A stretch of DNA of 38,098 nucleotides from Anaerolineae bacterium. Its GTDB lineage: Bacteria; Chloroflexota; Anaerolineae; Anaerolineales; Anaerolineaceae. Of the stretch, positions 33,907-38,098 are shown piece by piece. The position numbers and the translations under genes are program-made. The stretch's first letter is position 1. Each line of letters begins with the position of its first letter. The stretch is taken from the NCBI GenBank assembly GCA_013178185.1, contig JABLXC010000016.1:1-38098 (forward strand), written 5' to 3'. The notes under the pieces were generated by a model. It was not told the DNA's origin and ran no database searches. It saw only the letters and a list, made by a program, of their open reading frames with translations.

Positions 33907-34839
33907 TCAACACCCGTTGCAGTCTGCATGTTGGAGGCAAGGAGCGTTTTCGAACTGGATGGTGGTGTGTTCTATCCCGAAGCGCGTCCGCAAGCGGTCT
34001 TTCAAGTCAGCCATGATGGAATCGGAGGAATGGACGTAGCCCTCCTCTAGCACCACGTGGGCGCTCAGGGCAATGTGCCCAGAGCATATACTCCAGACGT
34101 GCAGGTCATGTACGCTCGATATGGCGGGGGCCATGGTGATTTCGTTCGTGACATTCTGAAGTGATAAACCTGCGGGCGTGCCCTCGATCAAAATATGCAG
34201 CGCGGAACGAGTGAGTCGGGTAGCGTTGAAGAGGATCAGCGAACCGATCAACGCGCTGGCAAGGGGATCTACCCAATACCAGCCGGTTTGCCAGATGATA
34301 AAACCGGCGGCAATCACGCCAACGGATGAGATTGCATCCCCAACGACATGCAGAAAAGCGCTTTGCAGGTTGATGTCTTTGTGCCCGTTGTGTGACTCAT
34401 GAGCGTGATGGTCATCGTGAAGAATGTCTTGCCCGCGAAGGATGAAGGCAACGATGATGTTGACTATCAGGCCGATGACAGCGATCCCCAGCATTTCCAG
34501 GCCAAGCACCTGGGTGGGTTCCAACCAGCGCTGGTAGGCTTCGTACCAGATGCCGAGGGCAATGAGGATCAGCGTGACGCCATTGGTCAGGGCTGCCAGC
34601 ACCTCAAGGCGGTGCCAGCCGTAAGTGTGGCGATCATCCGGCGGCTGGGCGGAAAGGCGGAGCGCCAGAAAGCTCAATGCCAGCGCGAAGATATCCATAA
34701 AGACATGCGCAGCGTCAGAGAGCAACGCAAGGCTGCCAGTCCATAAGCCACCGATCACTTCGCCGATCAGGATTAAGCCGGTAAGCGAGAGGGAAAGAAT
34801 AAACCGTTTTTCGATATTTTTACTCTGATGTGGGCGCAT
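33907..34839 (-). CDS. cation diffusion facilitator (CzcD/ZitB-type) efflux transporter
   Basis: A 310-residue proton-coupled exporter of Zn2+ or similar divalent metals. Six membrane helices are visible. The metal-site pair in helix II is SDAAHVFMD (about residues 41-49) and its partner in helix V is LHVVGDAISS. A His-rich loop (HDDHHAHESHNGH, about 141-153) lies between helices IV and V. The C-terminal cytoplasmic domain ends in a Cys/His tail (CLQHADCNGC) that could bind metal. Substrate beyond divalent cations is inference. The gene stands alone on the minus strand, with no metal regulator beside it. Confidence 0.9.
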   Translation of the reverse strand: MRPHQSKNIEKRFILSLSLTGLILIGEVIGGLWTGSLALLSDAAHVFMDIFALALSFLALRLSAQPPDDRHTYGWHRLEVLAALTNGVTLILIALGIWYEAYQRWLEPTQVLGLEMLGIAVIGLIVNIIVAFILRGQDILHDDHHAHESHNGHKDINLQSAFLHVVGDAISSVGVIAAGFIIWQTGWYWVDPLASALIGSLILFNATRLTRSALHILIEGTPAGLSLQNVTNEITMAPAISSVHDLHVWSICSGHIALSAHVVLEEGYVHSSDSIMADLKDRLRTRFGIEHTTIQFENAPCLQHADCNGC

Positions 34840-34926
34840 GGCGGTATTGTAACAGAATTTCTTCTCGTTCTCCTTCTTTAAAAAGATAAGGAAGATTTTT
34901 ATTTAACCTGGCGACGCAGGATCGAA

Positions 34927-35676
34927 TTATTCTCTGTCCACCCGTTTGCCTAATGCGCCGCCGTAAACCACGAATAATGTTTCGCCATCCAGTCCCAGGG
35001 CAGAATTGAGCAGATCGTCATCGAAGGCGCCAATCGCACAGACACCGCAGCCCAGCGCTTCGGCTGCAAGGTAGAGATTTTGGCAGATATGGCCTGCGTC
35101 TAGTAAGAGATAGCGATATCCCCGTTCGGTATAACGCCAGTACATGCGCTCAATCACCGCTACCCAGAAAAACGTCACAGAGCTAGAGGCAATCTGATTC
35201 TGGTTCAGGCAGGCGCGGGTGATACGATCATTTAAATCAGGGGAGAGATTCAACTCTAACAGAGCGTGTTGAAGCGCAGCGTAACGGTAAAGACCTGCCG
35301 GTAGACCTTCCACCTTATTAATGAGCAGGTAGGTCTCAAAAGCATGGCGCGCTCCAGCCGAGGGGACGTTTCGTAAAGTCGCCGGCCGGGCGCTGACGCG
35401 CCGCACACCTTGTGTCAGCCACAGCAGGCTTGAAAGTTCATCAATCGTAATTGCCTGGTTACTGTACGAGCGAACGGTCTTCCGGTTTTCGATGGCGCTC
35501 CGCAAGTCTATAGAGGGTATGTTGATTTCTGCTATCGGCGGGAGATCCAGGAGCCTGGCGCCTTCTGGGTAAGGAAGCTCTAACGGCGGCTGAGGAACCC
35601 CAGAGTCCTGTGGGGCAACTGGCAGGTACGGGTAGCAGGTTTTGCGCATAAACTCACGGCCAATACTGTTGCTCAT
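34927..35676 (-). CDS. SagB/ThcOx-type nitroreductase-family oxidoreductase
   Basis: A 249-residue FMN-dependent nitroreductase-fold protein of the SagB type. The RKTVRSYSNQAI segment (about 63-74) is the usual FMN-contacting start, followed by LSSLLWLTQGVRR. The mid-protein SAGARHAFETYLLINKVEG and the C-terminal HICQNLYLAAEALGCG and DGETLFVVYGGA strands are typical. SagB-type enzymes dehydrogenate azolines in peptide toxins, but free-standing ones like this have unknown substrates. No precursor peptide or cyclodehydratase gene is beside it. AGGAG lies well placed before the ATG at 35676. Confidence 0.82.
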   Translation of the reverse strand: MSNSIGREFMRKTCYPYLPVAPQDSGVPQPPLELPYPEGARLLDLPPIAEINIPSIDLRSAIENRKTVRSYSNQAITIDELSSLLWLTQGVRRVSARPATLRNVPSAGARHAFETYLLINKVEGLPAGLYRYAALQHALLELNLSPDLNDRITRACLNQNQIASSSVTFFWVAVIERMYWRYTERGYRYLLLDAGHICQNLYLAAEALGCGVCAIGAFDDDLLNSALGLDGETLFVVYGGALGKRVDRE

Positions 35677-35911
35677 CTTTCTTCTCCTGTGTTGGTTGTT
35701 TTCGAGCTCTTCCTTTTTGGCAGAAGCCAGAAAATTTTACCAGAAGGCGGGCATTCTGGATGTCATCACAGCTATTTAACCACGCTTTTACCACCTTTGG
35801 GCCGATCATAGGTTTTTCTAAATGGCTTACCCGGTATCCGATGGGCAGACAGCCTTATTCTTGAGATACCGGCCATAACAAAGGTTGACGCCAGGGGAAC
35901 CGGAAGGTTGT

Positions 35912-36232
35912 CTAGCGGCCAATGGCCAAAATAACGACCATCACGAGAAGGTAGATGACCAAAGCCCCAGCCGAGATGATTAACTGGGCGACGAAGTAAT
36001 GTCCCCAGACTGTGAAGGCGCGCGAGATAAAACTATGGCTTAAGAGATTGGTTTGGGGCAGGAGTTTTTGTAGCCATCGCTGCGCTTGAATCGGCACGGC
36101 GGCACCGGAGGGCATATTCAGGCTCTCTTTGTAAACCTGGTTTTCCATTTCCAGCGCTTCAACGCGTCGCTCGAGCGTCTCGAGGTAGTTGACCAGCTCA
36201 GCCTGACTGCGAAATTGTGAGGGGATAGGCAT
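35912..36232 (-). CDS. coiled-coil protein with a C-terminal transmembrane helix
   Basis: A 106-residue protein. Residues about 9-40 form a coiled coil (ELVNYLETLERRVEALEMEN) and residues 80-104 a single hydrophobic helix, so it is tail-anchored. No family is recognised. AAGGAG precedes the ATG at 36232 at good spacing. The 235-bp gap before it (35677-35911) contains an 8-bp inverted repeat, CCGGTATC (35831-35838) with GATACCGG (35865-35872), and no gene. Confidence 0.65.
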   Translation of the reverse strand: MPIPSQFRSQAELVNYLETLERRVEALEMENQVYKESLNMPSGAAVPIQAQRWLQKLLPQTNLLSHSFISRAFTVWGHYFVAQLIISAGALVIYLLVMVVILAIGR

Positions 36233-36638
36233 GGTTTTCTCCTTATTCTTTCCGAAGATCCCGATCGTGCGCTCCTCTGGAAATACCTTTATGGTACATT
36301 AACTTTTTACTTTTTGCTTTTCCCCAGGGCAGCCAATGTGGTTCTCAGGAAAACGGACATTACGGGATTTCCCTGCCCTGCCAGATCTCAGATATCGCGA
36401 TGAGATTGTGTCGAAAGCCTTTGATCAGATTTCATGGCTTGCCAGCTGGATACATTGTGCGCCTTTGCCAGGTAAACGACTGATGACGCCCCGCGCTTCC
36501 AGGTCCAGTTTGACGGTGGTGCAATACCAGGAGATAAAACCCTGGACTGGAGATGTTAAAGCCTTTTTGGGCAGGATCAGGGTGCAAGGTCTGGATTCGT
36601 TCTTCAGAGGGCATCTTACGGTTCCTTTACCGGCGCTT
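36233..36638. other. 406-bp gap without a supported gene
   Basis: It holds the promoter region of the coiled-coil gene and a T-rich patch near 36300-36320. A plus-strand frame running from 36336 into the protease gene's antisense strand has no recognisable product. No RNA gene, terminator of quality or repeat was seen. Confidence 0.5.
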
Positions 36639-37937
36639 TTAGCTCCAAAAGCGGAACAGGCTGAACCCGATATCTACCATAAGTGGATTGACGCCAAAAA
36701 CGCTTGCCAGGCGGAAGATGAGCGACCAGAAACCCGCCCTGATTGGGCTGTCGATCCAAAGCAGCGCGAAGAGGAGAAGATAGCCAAAGCGCCCGAAAGA
36801 CTGCGCCGCAAATTGGATGTCTTCCGGTAGAAAGGGAGCGATAATACCAAAACCGTCCAGCCCTGGAATAGGCAGCAGGTTTAGCACCAGCGCCACGATT
36901 TGAAAGAATGCAAGCAGAGAAAGACCCGCCCAGAATTCCATCGAACCGTGGGCTGAGGAGCTTGACTGAGCCAGATAAAGCGGGACTGCCAGCACGATCA
37001 GGACGGCCAGGTTCATGAGCGGGCCAGAGGCTGAGACCAGACTGCGCTTGCCCGGTGTGCGAATGGCCATCATATTGATGTAAACTGCCCCGCCAGGAAG
37101 CGCAATGCCCCCGGCGATGATAAACAACATGGGTAGCAAAATGCTCATCGCCCAGTGGGTGTAGCGGAATGGGTTGAGCGTAAGATACCCATGCATGGCA
37201 ACCGACAGATCTCCGTTGAGATATGCGGATAATGCATGGCCGAATTCATGCAGGCAAAGAGAAATGAGCCAGCCTCCCACAACAAACAGAAAAACCCCTA
37301 GTTTGGCGGGCAGGATGCTAAAGTACATCAGGGCGGCGATGATGATGGTAAACAAACCCAGGCTGATGAAAACAGAACTGATCTCCACAGGCGGGTTGCC
37401 GGCGGTCGGCCGCCGGTGCGCCTGGGGGTCTGCTGATTTTGGAAAGGGGATCTTTTGCGGAAAAGCGTTTGAAAGGGCGGCGTCATTTTCTGGCCTTTCA
37501 AAGCGGGCGTTGTCTCGGAAGGTCTCCAGGCGGACGCCATTCTGGCGTAACAGGGCGCTGACAGGCAAGAGAGCGTTGAGCAGAATGCCTAGCAAGATCA
37601 GGCTGGTATCAATATAAGACAGGCGACGGACGCGGGCTTCTCCGGCAGCTTCGCGCAAGATGGCGCGGGTATCCTCGCTGATCGCCGGCTCCTGTCCGGG
37701 CAAGAGCGGGGAGGGAGAATCCAGCCGGATGCGTTCCTCGACCTGGGCGCGTAAGGTGGCAAGGGGAATGCCGAGGATGCGCAAGGTTTGCATGGCGCCG
37801 GATTCCGGGTTGCGGAGCAATCCTAGCAGGATATGCTCGGGTGTGATGGTGGCTGAGCCATTCTCTTTGGCGATCTGGGCGGCCAAAAGCATGATCACGC
37901 GTGCGTCTTTGGTAAATTCAAGGGAAGGGTTATCCAT
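36639..37937 (-). CDS. Clp_N domain fused to a site-2-type (M50) zinc metalloprotease
   Basis: A 432-residue fusion. Residues about 8-72 and 87-140 are the two repeats of a Clp_N domain (TITPEHILLGLLRNPES is diagnostic), normally the substrate-adaptor-binding part of ClpA/ClpC. After a Pro-rich linker, residues about 185-432 are an intramembrane protease: the zinc motif LHEFGHALS (His230, Glu231, His234) lies in a hydrophobic helix, and LLPIPGLDGFGII near 365 carries the third ligand Asp. Site-2 proteases cleave membrane-bound regulators. The Clp_N part could recruit substrates or sense adaptors. The ATG at 37937 is used; no strong SD is seen. The last 161 bp of the window hold no gene. Confidence 0.85.
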   Translation of the reverse strand: MDNPSLEFTKDARVIMLLAAQIAKENGSATITPEHILLGLLRNPESGAMQTLRILGIPLATLRAQVEERIRLDSPSPLLPGQEPAISEDTRAILREAAGEARVRRLSYIDTSLILLGILLNALLPVSALLRQNGVRLETFRDNARFERPENDAALSNAFPQKIPFPKSADPQAHRRPTAGNPPVEISSVFISLGLFTIIIAALMYFSILPAKLGVFLFVVGGWLISLCLHEFGHALSAYLNGDLSVAMHGYLTLNPFRYTHWAMSILLPMLFIIAGGIALPGGAVYINMMAIRTPGKRSLVSASGPLMNLAVLIVLAVPLYLAQSSSSAHGSMEFWAGLSLLAFFQIVALVLNLLPIPGLDGFGIIAPFLPEDIQFAAQSFGRFGYLLLFALLWIDSPIRAGFWSLIFRLASVFGVNPLMVDIGFSLFRFWS

Positions 37938-38098
37938 GGGGTAATTTTACCACCTGGCGTCGAGTTGGCTTGAGAGGAATCGTTTCCTGATTAAATTTTG
38001 CAATGAATAGTCTGGCCGGAACGAGCGGGTTGTTTCCAGGTATCCACCACGCCGCCGTGTAGTATACTCAGGTTGCTTTGATTTTCCGGCGGTTGTGG

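Noticed and set aside
36336-36830. 164-aa plus-strand open frame
   Set aside because: It overlaps the protease gene on the opposite strand for almost 200 bp, has no recognisable motif, and its composition looks like antisense reading.

Overview
The window looks like part of a chromosome from a Chloroflexota bacterium, probably an Anaerolineae-like lineage. This is inference. The support is a large MalT-type LuxR regulator next to DUF4386-type membrane proteins, a DnaA domain I resembling those of that phylum, lipoproteins with Ala/Thr/Gln-rich segments, and a moderate GC content. No rRNA, tRNA or CRISPR array was seen.

Region 1 (1-10646, + strand) is a BREX-like phage-defence operon of mixed composition. 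It starts with the C-terminal remnant of an Eco57I/PglX-like adenine methyltransferase. Then come a DUF4007-like protein, a small BrxF-like ATPase, a 1382-aa BrxC/PglY-like ATPase, PglZ, the AAA+ protein BrxL, and a small protein with an MIT_C (phospholipase-D-like) domain. Two lesions stand out. The methyltransferase is reduced to its last ~160 residues, and pglZ carries a one-base frameshift inside its catalytic domain. The operon may therefore be inactive or decaying in this strain, unless the lesions are assembly errors.

Region 2 (11009-14333, + strand, AT-richer than its surroundings) is a second defence system. A 610-aa protein combines an N-terminal Mrr-like nuclease domain, a TIR domain and an APAZ-like C-terminal region. 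It overlaps a catalytically dead short prokaryotic Argonaute. This is a short-pAgo abortive-infection module with two possible effector domains on one chain.

Region 3 (14569-22287, - strand) is the backbone of an integrated mobile element with plasmid-like maintenance genes. In transcription order it encodes a small excisionase-type HTH protein, a replication-initiator-like protein with a DnaA domain I fused at its N-terminus, two membrane lipoproteins, an FtsK/TcpA-like ATPase, ParA, a ribbon-helix-helix protein and a tyrosine recombinase. An array of eleven iteron-like repeats lies inside the initiator gene and is conserved in two reading frames, which points to an origin. Five copies of a 12-bp near-palindrome lie between the recombinase and the ribbon-helix-helix gene and could be a partition site or operator. 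A long near-perfect palindrome lies upstream of the excisionase gene. The element edges were not found, so it is unknown whether the defence genes are its cargo.

Region 4 (22492-38098) looks like ordinary chromosome. It has a LuxR/MalT regulator with two small membrane proteins, a lactate-permease-family transporter, a membrane protein, a SWIM zinc-finger protein, adenosine deaminase, a GT39-like glycosyltransferase operon with a CYTH protein, a cation efflux transporter, a SagB-type nitroreductase, a coiled-coil membrane protein, and a Clp_N-M50 metalloprotease fusion.
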